The notes under the pieces were generated by a model, which did not search any database, had not been told where the DNA came from, and saw nothing but the letters and a program-made list of their open reading frames with translations. The translations under genes and the position numbers were made by a program. 64,000 nucleotides of DNA from Proteles cristata cristata (Eukaryota > Chordata > Mammalia > Carnivora > Hyaenidae), in contig JAESUZ010002701.1 of NCBI GenBank assembly GCA_017311185.1, positions 186,001 through 250,000 of the forward strand, given 5' to 3'. Below are positions 1-10,125 of the stretch, in pieces (positions within the stretch are counted from its first letter, which is position 1; each line of letters opens with the position of its first letter).

Positions 1-351
1 TGAGATCATGTTGACACAATGATTCTAGTTCATTCCTTTTTAATGCGGTATTCCGCACAAGACGTCCATATATCATAGTATAAATGAGCCAGAATGCAAA
101 TACATTCTCCTTTCCTTGTACATATTTATGCATTTCAGGATTTAGGTATTACCAAAAAAATCTGTTCAGAACATCATTAAAAATTTCAGTGTGGTCACAT
201 GTGAAAGTGTTACTTAAGGATATATTTATTTATTAATGGAAATGCTAGATTGCAGGGTAATTTACATATATATGTATATATGTGGCCTATATATACATAT
301 GTATATGTACATATGTGTATATAGGCTACTGACTAAAACAAAATAGAACCC
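1..351. other. No gene; AT-rich unique sequence with a hairpin
   Basis: No recognisable gene or dispersed repeat. The stretch is AT-rich and holds a 19-base-arm inverted repeat at 285-326, listed separately. Confidence 0.5.
285..326. repeat. Near-perfect AT-rich inverted repeat (hairpin/cruciform)
   Basis: Left arm GCCTATATATACATATGTA (285-303) pairs with 308-326 across a 4-base loop. The only non-Watson-Crick position is one T-G wobble (294/317). Pairing can extend outward to 282/329 with one further wobble. It lies in TA/CA-rich low-complexity sequence, so slippage within alternating repeats is a likely origin. Confidence 0.85.
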
Positions 352-366
352 AAATGTATAATTTCT

Positions 367-599
367 TTTTTTTAACTTTTTAAAAGTTTATTTATTTATT
401 TTGACAGAGATAAAGAGACAAAGAAAAAAAAATAGAGTGCAAGCAAGGGAGGGGCAGAGAGAGAGGGAGAGAATCCCAAGCAGGCTCCATACTATCAGCA
501 CAAGACCTGACGTGAGGCTTGATCCCATGACTAGGAGATGATGATCTAGCCAAAATCAAGACTCAGATGCTTAACCGACTAAGCCACCCAGGCATCCCT
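367..599 (-). mobile_element. Felid tRNA-derived SINE (CAN SINE, older subfamily)
   Basis: Reverse orientation: T-rich tail first, then GA-rich tract (the complement of (CT)n), body, and a head ending in GCCACCCAGGCATCCC. A perfect 15-base TSD, AAATGTATAATTTCT, lies at 352-366 and 600-614 and fixes both ends. The family is a non-autonomous Pol III-type retroposon moved by L1 machinery. The head still resembles tRNA-like A and B boxes but is mutated here. Confidence 0.95.
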
Positions 600-614
600 A
601 AATGTATAATTTCT

Positions 615-1234
615 AATGGCTCTAATACCATAATAAATATTGAGGTTTCACATACTTATGCAGCCTTTTAGGCTGCCCAGGCCAATGGAGAAGATAAGCA
701 AGTTTATAACAGCACTGAGTGAGGCTAACCAAGTGCTCAGTCCCTCTAGAAGCCCTTGCATTCTCTCCATGGTCTTACTTCTGAAGTGGATAAAGGGCTC
801 TGACCCACTGCTCCCATAGAGTCCTGTGATCAGCTTTACATATAAATCCTGACAGAATTTTCTACCCTCTAGTTTATCAGAGGGAAGAATCAATTATTCT
901 GCAGGGTTTTTAGGAGGAATATAAAGCCCAGATGATCCAAATCCTCTTCTGTTACTAAAATACTCTTAGCATTTCATCACTAATATTCTGCCATTTATTT
1001 AAAAACTTTACCATGTATAATATAAATACCATGGGTGTGGAGGTCTTCTCTATGTCAACATTTATTTATAATATACTGCAAAAGAAGAACCCATGAAACC
1101 CAGCTGTAAAAAGTGGATATGTGCAGGCACTGGCAGTCAGCAAAAGCCTGGGCTGGATAAACAATCAGACACTAATGCACACATTTACACAGCAGTGTCC
1201 TTGTGGTAAATTTTAAATTATTCAATATATATTT
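615..1234. other. No gene or repeat recognised
   Basis: Unique-looking AT-rich sequence. The reverse-strand open frame near 648-893 shows no domain or repeat character and I treat it as chance. Confidence 0.4.
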
Positions 1235-1416
1235 GGAGCCTGAGTGGCTCAATCATTTAGGCATCTGATTCTTGATTTTGGTTCAACTCATGATCTCACA
1301 GTTTGTGAGTTTGAGCCCACCGGCTCCAAGCTGAGTGTGGAGCCTATGTGGGATTCTCTCTCCCTTTTCCTCTGTGTTCTCATGCTCTCTCTTTCTCAAA
1401 AAAAAAAAAACAAAAC
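1235..1416 (+). mobile_element. Felid CAN SINE, diverged
   Basis: Head GGAGCCTGAGTGGCTCAATC, a degraded B box (GAGTTTGAGCCC), a CT-rich stretch and a poly-A run ending near 1416. Several substitutions from the young consensus suggest an older copy. No clear TSD was found. Confidence 0.9.
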
Positions 1417-1474
1417 CCAGATATAGTAACTTAGGCTTTTTGTTTGATAATCATCTTGCTAGCTCCTCTCTGTC

Positions 1475-1630
1475 TCTCTCTTTACATATATACACATATA
1501 TGTATATTTTGAAACTCATTCTATATATAATATATATGTCTATGTGTGTATATATATATGTATCTACACACATATATAGAAAAAGAGGCACACACAGAGA
1601 AAAGATATACATTTATACGTGTATATTTTT
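1475..1630. repeat. TA/CA-rich low-complexity tract
   Basis: Alternating ATATAC/TATATG runs interspersed with CACACA and GAGAAA pieces. There is no clean repeat unit. It joins the SINE tail on the left and a MIR on the right. Confidence 0.7.
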
Positions 1631-1639
1631 AAAACTCAT

Positions 1640-1810
1640 TCCATGTTATGTATCTCATAAAATCTCAATGAAACCCTGATGTAGGGATTAATTTCCTTTT
1701 TCCACAAATGAGGAAAATAAGTGTAATGGTTAGGTGACTCTCATGAGTCATAAAATCAAATAATCAAGACTCACATTCATGTTTTTCTGATTACAAAAAT
1801 CTCTTTTCTT
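1640..1810 (-). repeat. MIR-like ancient SINE, reverse strand
   Basis: Reads like the MIR complement: ATCTCATAAAATCTCAATGA..., then CACAAATGAGGAAAATAAG, TTAGGTGACT, and a 'gactcacattcatg' end segment. This matches the order of the MIR core (atctcatttaatcctcac / gatgaggaaactgagg / gtgacttgccc). It is heavily diverged, as expected for this pre-placental family. Confidence 0.7.
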
Positions 1811-1895
1811 TCCTGCCTCATGGTGCATGCCTTAGGTGTAGACAAATATCACTGTTTCTAAAGAGTTTTTCCTCAGTAAATCTACTGCCACTTTC

Positions 1896-2140
1896 ATATA
1901 TATATATATATATATACACATACATCCACACATACACACACAATATATACAGAAACATATATAAAAATGTATGTACACAAGCACGCATATATATATATTA
2001 AATCACACATATACATATATCCCTAACAAGAGGGGATATAATTACTTGAGTGAAAGGATACGTGCATATATGCACACACATGTTGAAGGAAGCATATATC
2101 TAAGTTTGAGGTGTGTGTGTGTGTATGTATGTGTACACTC
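1896..2140. repeat. (TA)n, (CA)n and (GT)n microsatellite cluster
   Basis: A (TA)n run at about 1898-1915, then scattered ACACAC/ATATAT patches, ending in a GTGTGTGTGTGTATGTATGTG run near 2111-2132. It is imperfect and probably old. Confidence 0.75.
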
Positions 2141-2439
2141 ATAAGGCTAAACAATGGAGATTGTTTTCTAAGTTGCATTTTTCCCAGCCATAGTGTCATT
2201 ATTTTCTAGATCTTATTTATTATACTTGTCTCTTTGTTTTCAAAATACTCTAGTTAATAAACACAAAATATTCCATTATTTCTCTTAGGGAAAAATGCAT
2301 TTGTTAAGCCTGAGACACCTTCCTATTCACTGTCATTGCCACATATAAACAGCTACATTAAATGCAGACGTGAATGTGTCCATGAATGTATGCATCTATG
2401 AAGTAAACAATGATACCATGCAGAATAAAGAACCATTGA

Positions 2440-2530
2440 CCCAAGATTAAGAGACCAGGATTTTATTCCTGGCTGTGCTATCAACAAATTTTGTGACTAT
2501 CTGAAAATTACAGACACTAAAATGCGTTTG
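2440..2530 (+). repeat. Possible MIR fragment
   Basis: The segment 'gagaccaggattttattcctggctgtgctat...tttgtgacta' follows the MIR pattern 'gacctgggttc..cctggctctgcc...tgtgacct'. It is short and diverged, so this is tentative. Confidence 0.4.
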
Positions 2531-2564
2531 ACTAGCTATCCTAATGTATCTTTAAATTCCAAAC

Positions 2565-2780
2565 TTTTATTTATTTATTTTTAAGGTTTTTTAAATACAT
2601 TTTTTGAGAGAGATCATGAGCGGAGAAGGGCCAGAGAGAGAGAGAGAGAGAATTGCAAGCAGGCTCTGTGCTGTCAGTGGGGAGTCTGACACGGGGCTCA
2701 ATCTCACAAAACCCAGAGATCATCACCTGAGCTGAAACCAAGAGTTGGAGGCTTAACCCACTGAGCTCCCTAGGCGCCCC
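2565..2780 (-). mobile_element. Felid CAN SINE, reverse strand
   Basis: ATTTATTTATTT tail, GA-rich tract, body with CTGTCAG, and a head complement ending TAGGCGCCCC. The TSD is not clear. Confidence 0.92.
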
Positions 2781-2815
2781 AAAGTTTCAGCCTTTTCAAA
2801 ATCAGCTAAATGTTG

Positions 2816-2953
2816 AGGCACCTGGGTGGCTCATTTGGTTAAGCATCCAACTCTTGATTTTAGCTCAGCTCATGCTCTATGGTCATGGGATTCAGTCCCC
2901 CCATGGGGCCCTGTGCTGGATGTGAAGCCTGCTAAGTATTTCCCGTTCCTCTG

Positions 2954-2995
<42 letters not shown>

Positions 2996-3017
2996 TACAT
3001 AACCAAATAAATAAAAG
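2816..3017 (+). mobile_element. Felid CAN SINE
   Basis: Head GGCACCTGGGTGGCTC, a long pure (CT)n stretch (about 2957-2990) and an AAATAAATAAAA tail. The TSD TCAGCTAAATGTTG (2802-2815) recurs at 3018-3031 with one change. Together with the reverse-strand copy ending at 2780 it forms a head-to-head SINE pair 35 bases apart. Confidence 0.95.
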
Positions 3018-3162
3018 TCAGTTAAATGTTGTAGCCAAACAAGCAAGCTCTAGACACACCTATACTCTCATTATTACCTTGGACAAAACAATCTCTTTAG
3101 AGACCCTGCTAATTGTACATGATGTCTTCTACTAAATATATTATTTCATTAGTCTGAGTTTC

Positions 3163-3359
3163 TTTTTTTTTTTTAAATTTTATTTATTTATTTTGAGAAG
3201 GAGCGAGTATGAGTGGAGGAGGGGCAGAGAGAGAATCCCAAGCAGGCTTAGTGCTCAGTGCTGAGCCGGATATAGAGCTTAATCTCACGACTATGATATC
3301 ATGACCTGAGCCAAAATCAAGGGTCAGATGCTTAACCAAATGAGCCACCCAGGAGCCCT
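3163..3359 (-). mobile_element. Felid CAN SINE, reverse strand
   Basis: T-run and TTTATTTATTT tail complement, GGGGCAGAGAGAGAATCCCAAG, and a head complement GAGCCACCCAGGAGCCC. The flanks share 'gagtttc' (3156-3162 and 3374-3380), and the right flank continues into MIR-like sequence, so the copy probably landed in an older MIR. Confidence 0.92.
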
Positions 3360-3361
3360 AT

Positions 3362-3478
3362 ATTTTAGTAGTAAGAGTTTCAGGGGATTACTGTGATAAT
3401 TAAACTATGTAATTCACTTAGGGTCTTAAAAAGTGCCTAACAAATAGTTAACAGTTAATAAATGTTGATACATTACAT
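3362..3478 (+). repeat. MIR-like 3' portion
   Basis: Contains 'actgtgataattaaactatgtaattcacttagg...aagtgcctaacaaatagttaacagttaataaatgttga'. This follows the MIR order: 'aggattaaatgagttaat', 'cacttag', 'gtgcctggcacatag', 'aataaatgtt'. Confidence 0.65.
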
Positions 3479-4089
3479 TCTCTAAAAACTGTATCCCAAT
3501 ATGGGATATAAAACATAGCTCACAACTTAGTATAGGATACAAGGTTAAACACATCACAACATACTGTTCCCTAGACATGGAAAAATTAGTGAAAAGAAAG
3601 AAAAAAAGCAGGTACGGCATAATTATTAATATATGTAATTTGGTTTTATTTGAAAAGGACTAATGCACATCAAAGGCAGATGTGAAAATGGCCTTTCTAG
3701 TCTCACAGCAAATGAGCTGTAAGTGCTTTTACAATTTACCTCCTACCACTGGGAAAGTTGTTGGCTCTCACCATCCATTGTCCTGTCGCTGACATCTCCC
3801 TCATCTTAAATTGCACATTATGGTGGCTACTGTCTGGCTCTCCAAGGAAAGAACAAATTGAGTTCTGTTTATTCCTACCATCAATCAGGCAGTGCAATAG
3901 GCTATTTCCTCAAACCTCAGAAACGTGTCCAGCTCAATCCAAGCCCTAGTGGTTGGAAAGTATCCAAAGTCAGAATAAAGGATGCAAGACTTGAAGGCCA
4001 GAGTTTATAAAAGGTAACTGTGCTCTCTTGGAAATTTTAGTTATGGTCTGAGTCTTTCTCACTCCTGGCAAAACTTAACAGTTGTTTTG
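3479..4089. other. No gene or repeat recognised
   Basis: Unique-looking sequence. Short open frames on both strands show no domain signatures. Confidence 0.4.
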
Positions 4090-4223
4090 TGGAACAGCGA
4101 AAAATCCATTGGAATGGAGGTAAAAAGTCTTAGTGTTATTGCTGTTTCTGGAATAGCTGTATAATATCTGACATGATTCCCTTCATTTATTTCATTTACT
4201 CATATACAGAATGATGATATAAA
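4090..4223 (+). repeat. Possible MIR fragment
   Basis: 'ctgtttctggaatagctgtataatatctgacatgattcccttcatttatttcatttac' loosely follows the MIR order of cysteine-box, 'agctgtgtgacc', 'acttcacctc' and 'cagtttcctc'. It abuts the TSD of the next element. Confidence 0.4.
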
Positions 4224-4234
4224 AATCTTCAGCA

Positions 4235-4393
4235 CAGGGGTGTTTGACTGTCAGTAGGGCATGTGAGTCTTGATCCTCAGGTCGTAAGTTCAAACTCCAA
4301 GGTGGGTGTAGAGCTCACATACATACATACATACATACATACATACATACATACATTCATACATAAGTAAATGAGTAAATAAATCAATCAATC
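4235..4393 (+). mobile_element. Old short CAN SINE with a (CATA)n tail
   Basis: The tRNA-like part reads GTTCAAACTCCAAGGTGGGTGTAGAG. This is the short old carnivore SINE type, which lacks the felid GGGCTCTGTGCTGAC body. An 11-base TSD, AATCTTCAGCA, lies at 4224-4234 and 4394-4404. The former A-tail has become a (CATA)n microsatellite (about 4315-4360) followed by (AATC)n. Confidence 0.8.
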
Positions 4394-4404
4394 AATCTTC
4401 AGCA

Positions 4405-4759
4405 TACTATCCAAAGCCTTGTAAGCCTTGTAAGACTGCACCATTCAATTCTACCTCTATAGGGTGTCATCATTTCTACCTCACATCACACTCCATTTCC
4501 CAATACTAATAAACTCCCTGGAATGTCTCTGAGTATTTTTTAAAAAACATTTTTTTTCCTGGATGGAATTACTTTAATCACATCTTTTGCCTACTTTCCT
4601 AACTTCTAGGCATTATTTTTTAGCTAACACAGATACCATGGATCTTTCCCAAAGTCCTGCATTAGAATGGCTTACCATTTTTTTGTGCCTTTTCTGTACC
4701 TAGTTCATACCAAATAATAACATTTCTCTATATCATCATTCATTGTTTGTATGTAACCT
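4405..4759. other. No gene or repeat recognised
   Basis: Unique-looking AT-rich sequence between the old SINE and an L2 tail. Confidence 0.4.
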
Positions 4760-4887
4760 AGAAACCACCTCCTAACACAGACATACAACAGGGACCACAT
4801 GCCACATTTTATTAAATTTCATGCCCAGTGTATACAATGATGAATAACTGACTTAATGAATTTTTGTTGAACGAATAGAGAAATAGA
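4760..4887 (+). repeat. L2 LINE 3' end, diverged
   Basis: 'acagggaccacatgccac...atgcccagtgtatacaatgatgaataactgacttaatgaatttttgttgaacgaat' follows the L2 terminus: 'cagggaccatgtc...ccagtgcctag...caataaatatttgttgaatgaat'. Confidence 0.55.
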
Positions 4888-4957
4888 ACTCCATTCCCTA
4901 GTAAAATGGGAAAGTGGGATCCCAAAGTTCACTTCAGCTATAAATTTAATACACACA

Positions 4958-5156
4958 GGGCACCTGGATGGCTCAGTCAGTTAAGCAGTGACTCCTGATT
5001 TCAGCTCAGACCTTAATCTCACAGTTCATGAGATCAAGCCCCACGTCAGACTCCGAGCTGTTGGTGTGGAGCCTGTTTGGGATTCTCTCTCTCCCTCTCT
5101 CTCTCTCTCTCTGTCTCAAAAATAAATACATAAAAGAATAAATAAACACTAAAAAA
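4958..5156 (+). mobile_element. Felid CAN SINE
   Basis: Head GGGCACCTGGATGGCTCAGT, body, (CT)n, and an AAATAAATACATAAAAG-type tail ending near 5156. Imperfect flanking similarity (TTAATACACACA versus TTCAATATACACA) may be the TSD. Confidence 0.93.
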
Positions 5157-5928
5157 TTCAATATACACATTCAAACACACCCACCCCAATGTGAGCAGAC
5201 AATGGAAAAAATCTTATTTCTTAAGCAATTAACAAAACTTAAACTATATAATGGATCACTTTATAACTAGAAATTATGCTTTGGTGAATATGCAGGTGTA
5301 GGAAATTAGATAAAGTAAGAGGATTCAGAGAGGATCACGTTACTAGGGTAACTAACCCACAAGTAAAAAACTGAGAGAATCCTAAAGCAGGCATATTTCA
5401 AAAGGAAAGATAACTGTATCAAGCTAGGACAATTTCCTTATAAGCCAAAGAGAAAAATTCTGAATCAGGGCACATGTGGGCCCCACTGGACCACAGTATA
5501 TAATTATGCAAATGAAGTTTCTTAAGTCAGTATTTTAAGTTAAAAGACATGTATTTCTCAATAAACACTTCGAATTTAAATTCAAATCACTAAATCAAAA
5601 TTAAAATATTCAAGGTTTAAACTCTACTGAGAAGTCAAAGAGATTAGTCCATAATAATCCTTGTTCTTGTTTTCAAAATGCTTTTGTTTTCATGTAAATG
5701 AAAACCTTTATGACTGTCCCCACATTGATTTTCCAGTACTTTCCTTTACCCAGAAATTAGCACTGCCAGATTTGACAGTCTATCTTGTCCCATTATAAGC
5801 CTTAATTTGATTATTGTAATGAGGTATCTTATTTTTGTCTTAATCTTGATTAAGTAATCATGATTACATTTGAGTTTTACAATCTATTCATCTGTTCAAT
5901 ATATATCTGGATCTAAATTCTCAATTGA
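5157..5928. other. No gene or repeat recognised
   Basis: Unique-looking AT-rich sequence. No element could be named. Confidence 0.4.
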
Positions 5929-6135
5929 GGGGAGCCTGTGTGGCTCAGTTGGTTAAGCATTTAAGTTCAGCTCAGGTCATGGTCTCAGGGTTTGTGAGTT
6001 CCAGAACCACGTCGGGCTCTGTGCTGACATCATGGAGCCTGCTTGGAATTCTCTTCCCCTTTCTCTCTGCACCTACCCCTCTGGTGCTTTTTCTGCCTCT
6101 CAAATAAATAAAATTAAAAATTAATAAAATGATAA
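5929..6135 (+). mobile_element. Felid CAN SINE
   Basis: Head GGGGAGCCTGTGTGGCTCAG with a small deletion after TTAAGCATTTAAG. TSD TAAATTCTCAATTGA (5914-5928) versus TAAATTCTGATTTGA (6136-6150). A short open frame through it is a SINE artefact. Confidence 0.95.
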
Positions 6136-6309
6136 TAAATTCTGATTTGAGAGTACTTTTAAAATTCTTTTTGCTTTTGCCTTTCAACAGTGATAAATAA
6201 CTTTCTTGAAGGTTTTGACGCTTCTATTGCTTCGGTGGGATTGGTTGGTGAAATAACCATTTTTTTGTGAATCTACCCTTCCTCTCGGTTTTTAAGATCT
6301 CCATATTTA

Positions 6310-6547
6310 GGGGCGCCTGGGTGGCTTAGTCGGTTAAGCGTCCGACTTTCGCTTAGGTCATGATCTCGCGGTTCGTGGGTTCGAGCCCCGCGTCGGGCTC
6401 TGTGCTGACTGCCAGCTCAGAGCCTGGAGCCTGTTTCAGTCTGTGACTCCCTCTCTCTGACCCTCCCCTGCTCACGCTGTCTCTGTCTCTCTCTCCTAGA
6501 AATAAATAAAACATTAAAAATTTTTTAAACAATAATAATAATAATAA
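6310..6547 (+). mobile_element. Young felid CAN SINE (GCTTAGTCGG subfamily)
   Basis: Near-canonical copy with intact-looking A box (TGGCTTAGTCGG) and B box (GGTTCGAGCCCC), retained CpGs, an AAATAAATAAAACATTAAAAA tail and a trailing (AAT)n. A perfect 16-base TSD, AAGATCTCCATATTTA, lies at 6294-6309 and 6548-6563. Over the non-simple core it differs from the 31107 copy by essentially one two-letter region, implying recent insertion. Confidence 0.97.
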
Positions 6548-6563
6548 AAGATCTCCATATTTA

Positions 6564-7865
6564 GCATTCTGAAGCTTCCCTAACATATACAGAATTATTT
6601 TTGCTTATTATATATGGAATTATTTGTGCCTCCAAGTGCTGAAGATTCATGTGTTTCTCCAACTCCAGAAATTTCTTGGCCATACTCTATTCAAATATTG
6701 CTACTCCCTTTTTTCTCTACTCTCATACATATACTTGTTGAGGGAGGAAAAAACTGTTCTCCATTTCTGATTCTTTTCCCATTGATGGGCATCTATTGGC
6801 ATTTCATGCTGTCATTTCTCTATCACCTTGCTGGCACTGCCACAGAGGAAAGAAATGGAGTAAAATCCATGGGCAATAACTTGGTAAAAGAAGCAAGGCC
6901 GACATTTGTACCCCTGTTCTGCCATTGGGGTCCAACTGACTTTGAAGAAAGGGGATTCAGGGGATCCTCTTTCCTGAAGCCTGGCTGGGTCGCACACTGC
7001 TGTGACAAAGGAAGTCAAGTTTCCTAAGCCTGAGGATAGATTGAATGCTCATTTGACACTCAGTCTTCCTTTTTTCCTGAATGTGCTCTAACCATCATCA
7101 GTGAAAACGACAGTCTTTTGGATGCTTCTTGCAGATGCTAGCATTTCTGGTACCTCAATTAGCAGTGGAGCACATTGATCATAATCAGGACTGCCACTGA
7201 ATATTTTTGAAATCAGCTTAATTACTTTCTTATGTCATAACTTTATTGTATTTAATTACTTAATTTTTTTTGTTTTATATCCCATTTCTAGCATTTATTT
7301 TAGATGCCCAGGAGTCTGATGTCAGTATTTCTAAAGTGGTTAAAAAAATAAAAAAGCGAGGCTTTGCTGAATTAGTATTCCACTGTCCACCAGGCGGCTT
7401 CCTGGTGCAAGAGACACATTTGATGGCAGCCATGGAAAAAGAAACAGCTGCTTGATTCTAGATTCTTTCTCTTGGATCACAGCCACAAGTACACATCCCC
7501 AGTCTACCTGGCTTGTGAGGCACGGCAGAGTCTTAATCATGGCAGAGACGAGGAGTGGCCTCGAAACATCACTCGCAGAAGGGGACAGCCTTGAGCTGCT
7601 GTGGGGACCTTTCCCCGAGACCCAGCCCAAAGCTTCCTCTTTGAGTATTCTCTGGGCTTTGGAAGCACCTGGTGTCTTAGAGCAGCTCTACATACCTGAT
7701 TTCTATGGGAATTTAGATTTTATTTCTGTTGGACTTCTCTGTCAGAAGCATAGAAGCATAGAAACAAAGCAAGACATCTTGTAAGTCAGATACACATCTC
7801 TTCCAAATAAAGAGTGCCATTCCAAAACTTTTAATTCCCTATATCATGGTCTTATAGCCTCAAAC
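6564..7865. other. No gene or named repeat; several open frames of unknown meaning
   Basis: Forward open frames at 6614-7027 (137 codons) and 7452-7784 (110 codons) overlap similar reverse frames. None shows motifs, repeats or codon bias that I can recognise. The GC content of 7,380-7,680 is a little higher than its surroundings. An old, unnamed repeat is possible. Confidence 0.4.
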
Positions 7866-7882
7866 TAGGTTTGCAAAATATT

Positions 7883-8088
7883 TTTTTTTATATTTTTATT
7901 TATTTCTAGGAGAGAGAGAGACAGCGTGAGCAGGGGAGGGTCAGAGAGAGAGGGAGTCACAGACTGAAACAGGCTCCAGGCTCTGAGCGTCAGCACAGAG
8001 CCCGACACGGGGCTCGAACTCACGAACCGCGAGATCATGACCTAAGTGAAAGTCGGACGCTTAACCGACTAAGCCACCCAGGCGCCCC
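7883..8088 (-). mobile_element. Young felid CAN SINE, reverse strand
   Basis: Complement of the young subfamily: TTATTTCTAGGAGAGAG, GGGGAGGGTCAGAGAG, then GGCTCGAACTCACGAACCGC and a GCCACCCAGGCGCCCC head. A perfect 17-base TSD, TAGGTTTGCAAAATATT, lies at 7866-7882 and 8089-8105. One short body segment is deleted (GAGCTGGCAGTCAGC is shortened to GAGCGTCAGC). Confidence 0.97.
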
Positions 8089-8105
8089 TAGGTTTGCAAA
8101 ATATT

Positions 8106-8481
8106 AAATAGCAGTAAGGAGCTTTAAACAAAGTACAATGCACCCCTTTCTGTTATTCTTCACTTTCTTTCTTTCCAAAAGAAAATGTAATTACTATTGT
8201 GGTTAATTTTTCTCCTGTATTCATCATGAACTGCTATAAATGTATTATTGTTATGATTTAACATCTTTAGACTTTTTAAATAAACATTTAGCTCTCATTG
8301 TTAATGTTGATAATATTCTCATTCCATTGTAGAATGATCAGGCTTTCATACTTTGAGAACAAATCCACAACACTAGAGAAGAAGCGAGGACCACATTATG
8401 ACCACCAGTTTTGTTTTCCTCATAGCCAAGGAGTGTCTTACATTTAGATATTAATGCTGTTGGCATTGGGGAGCTCTAATA
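8106..8481. other. No gene or repeat recognised
   Basis: AT-rich unique sequence between the SINE and the Tigger-type element. Confidence 0.4.
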
Positions 8482-9106
8482 GAGGCACACCTAATTTTAC
8501 TGCAATTTATAGTGCTTTCCAGATAATTGTGCTTTTTACACACTGAAGGTCTGTGGCACTCCTGCATTGAGCGCATCTATGGGTGCCATTTTTTCAACAG
8601 TATTTGCTGACTCATGTCTCTCTGTCACATTTTCAACATTTCAAGTTTTATTATTACATTTATTATGGTGACCAATGAGCAGGGATTATAACTCAATGAC
8701 AGTTCAGATCATGATTACAGTTTGTTAGCAGTAAAGTGCTTTTAATTAAAATTTGTACCTTGTGGGGTGCTTGGGTGCCTCAGTCAGTTAAACATCTGGC
8801 TTTGGCTCAGTTCATGATGTCGCTCTTCGTGGGTTCGAGCCCCGCATCAGGTTCTGTGCTGACAACTCGGAGCCTGGAGCCTGTTTCAGATTCTGTATCT
8901 CCCTCTCTCTCTCTGACTCTCCCCTGCTCACACTGTCTCTCTCTGTCAGAAATAAATAAAAACATTAAAAAAGAAACAGATTTGTATCTTGTATTTTTAC
9001 ACATAATGCTACCACACACTTACTAGACGATAGTATAAACATAACTCATTATGATAGTCTCTTTATTGAAGTAGAACGAGACCTGCAATATCTATGAGGT
9101 ATGGCT
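8482..9106 (+). mobile_element. Tigger/MER2-type DNA transposon remnant, split by a SINE
   Basis: The left part 'gaggcacacctaattttactgcaattt...ttacacactgaaggtctgtggcactcctgcattgagc...gccattttttcaacagtatttgctgactc' matches the 5' end of Tigger1-type mariner transposons. After the SINE, 'acacataatgctaccacacacttactagacgatagtataaacataactc' and the terminal 'acctgcaatatctatgaggtat' match its 3' end. The transposase region is missing, so this is a deleted non-autonomous copy with both termini. Names come from memory of consensus sequences. Confidence 0.8.
8764..8975 (+). mobile_element. Felid CAN SINE inside the Tigger remnant
   Basis: Head GGGGTGCTTGGGTGCCTCAGT, B box GGTTCGAGCCCC, (CT)n, and an AAATAAATAAAAACATTAAAAA tail. 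TSD ATTTGTACCTTGT (8751-8763) versus ATTTGTATCTTGT (8980-8992). Nesting shows it is younger than the DNA transposon. Confidence 0.96.
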
Positions 9107-10125
9107 CCTCATGACATACCTCTAACCAACTAACTTTAGGACTACAGTATTGAGAAGGAGCGGGGGGCTTAATAACAATCTTTTTTGAACTCTTCATATG
9201 GCTTTAGTGTTTTAGCTGAATGAGCATATAATAAAATTTTTACTGAGATACACATATCCAGCCATTCTTGGGCAGTGATTGGCAACTCCTAGCTGGGTCT
9301 TTTACTAGTGCATGTATCCTGTGACTGATAGCACACTATAGTTCATGCTTCGGTTGGTAGACTAACTCAATGAGAAAGAAGGAAAAGAGGCAGCAACTTA
9401 ATTCCTTCTCTACCAATCAGATAATCTCTTAGAAGATGAAAGTATTTCTTGAAATAATGTTCTCCTGGAATGTAAAGCCAAGAAAGGAGCTACCTATTGC
9501 CCACATTTGCAATATTCTCTACCTTTATTATACAAGTGCACACAAATGTGTCAGTCATGCATTCTAGGTCTAGAATCTTTCATTTGCTCTGCTATTTCCT
9601 TGGCACTCTCTCTCCATTGTCATCACTGACTGGTTGACCAGATGACTACAGCCAAACAACTCTCCTGAAACTTCTCTGCAGTGTTTTCCTTTCATTTTCT
9701 AGATCCTGTATCTTTTCCTTTACTGGGTTTATTCTACATTTCTTTCTGAGCTTTTCCTTATGTAACTTCTTAAGAAACAACATGGGAGGTAAACTAAATG
9801 GGTCCAAGGAGTCTCTCTAAAAAAACAAATTATCTGAGAAGAAATATGGCAGCTATAAGAAAACTATTCACAAACGTTAGGTTTTAGGTTTCTCCAAGAG
9901 TGATGGCATTATAAAATTTCATTGTAAAGTCTTCCAGTTTACGATGTCTTTCCAATTTTTACTATGTACACAGAGATGACAACCATACTTTTTGTCTTAT
10001 TATTCTTGAATATAAATGGAAAAACGAAGGATCCAAAAATAATTGTGAAATAGGAAAAGATTAACAGTAAGAAATCAAAACTAAACTGACTCTAGATAAA
10101 ACACAGTTTGGGAAGCAAAGGATAT
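9107..10125. other. No gene or repeat recognised
   Basis: Unique-looking sequence. No open frame of note on either strand. Confidence 0.4.

Noticed and set aside
4315..4360. Regularly spaced repeats resembling a CRISPR-like array
   Set aside because: Simple 4-base microsatellite without spacers, in an animal genome.
6310..6390. tRNA gene-like A and B boxes in SINE heads
   Set aside because: The boxes belong to tRNA-derived SINE promoters. The full cloverleaf and mature tRNA ends are absent.
6353..6586. Reverse-strand open frames over SINEs (also 8807-9019, 30606-30791, 37856-38203, 45148-45438) giving similar peptides with RLKQAPGSELAVSTEPDAG
   Set aside because: All are antisense translations of the same CAN SINE, not a protein family.
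6614..7027. 137-codon open frame as a possible exon
   Set aside because: Overlapped by reverse frames of similar quality. No flanking splice signals or homologous motif that I can identify.
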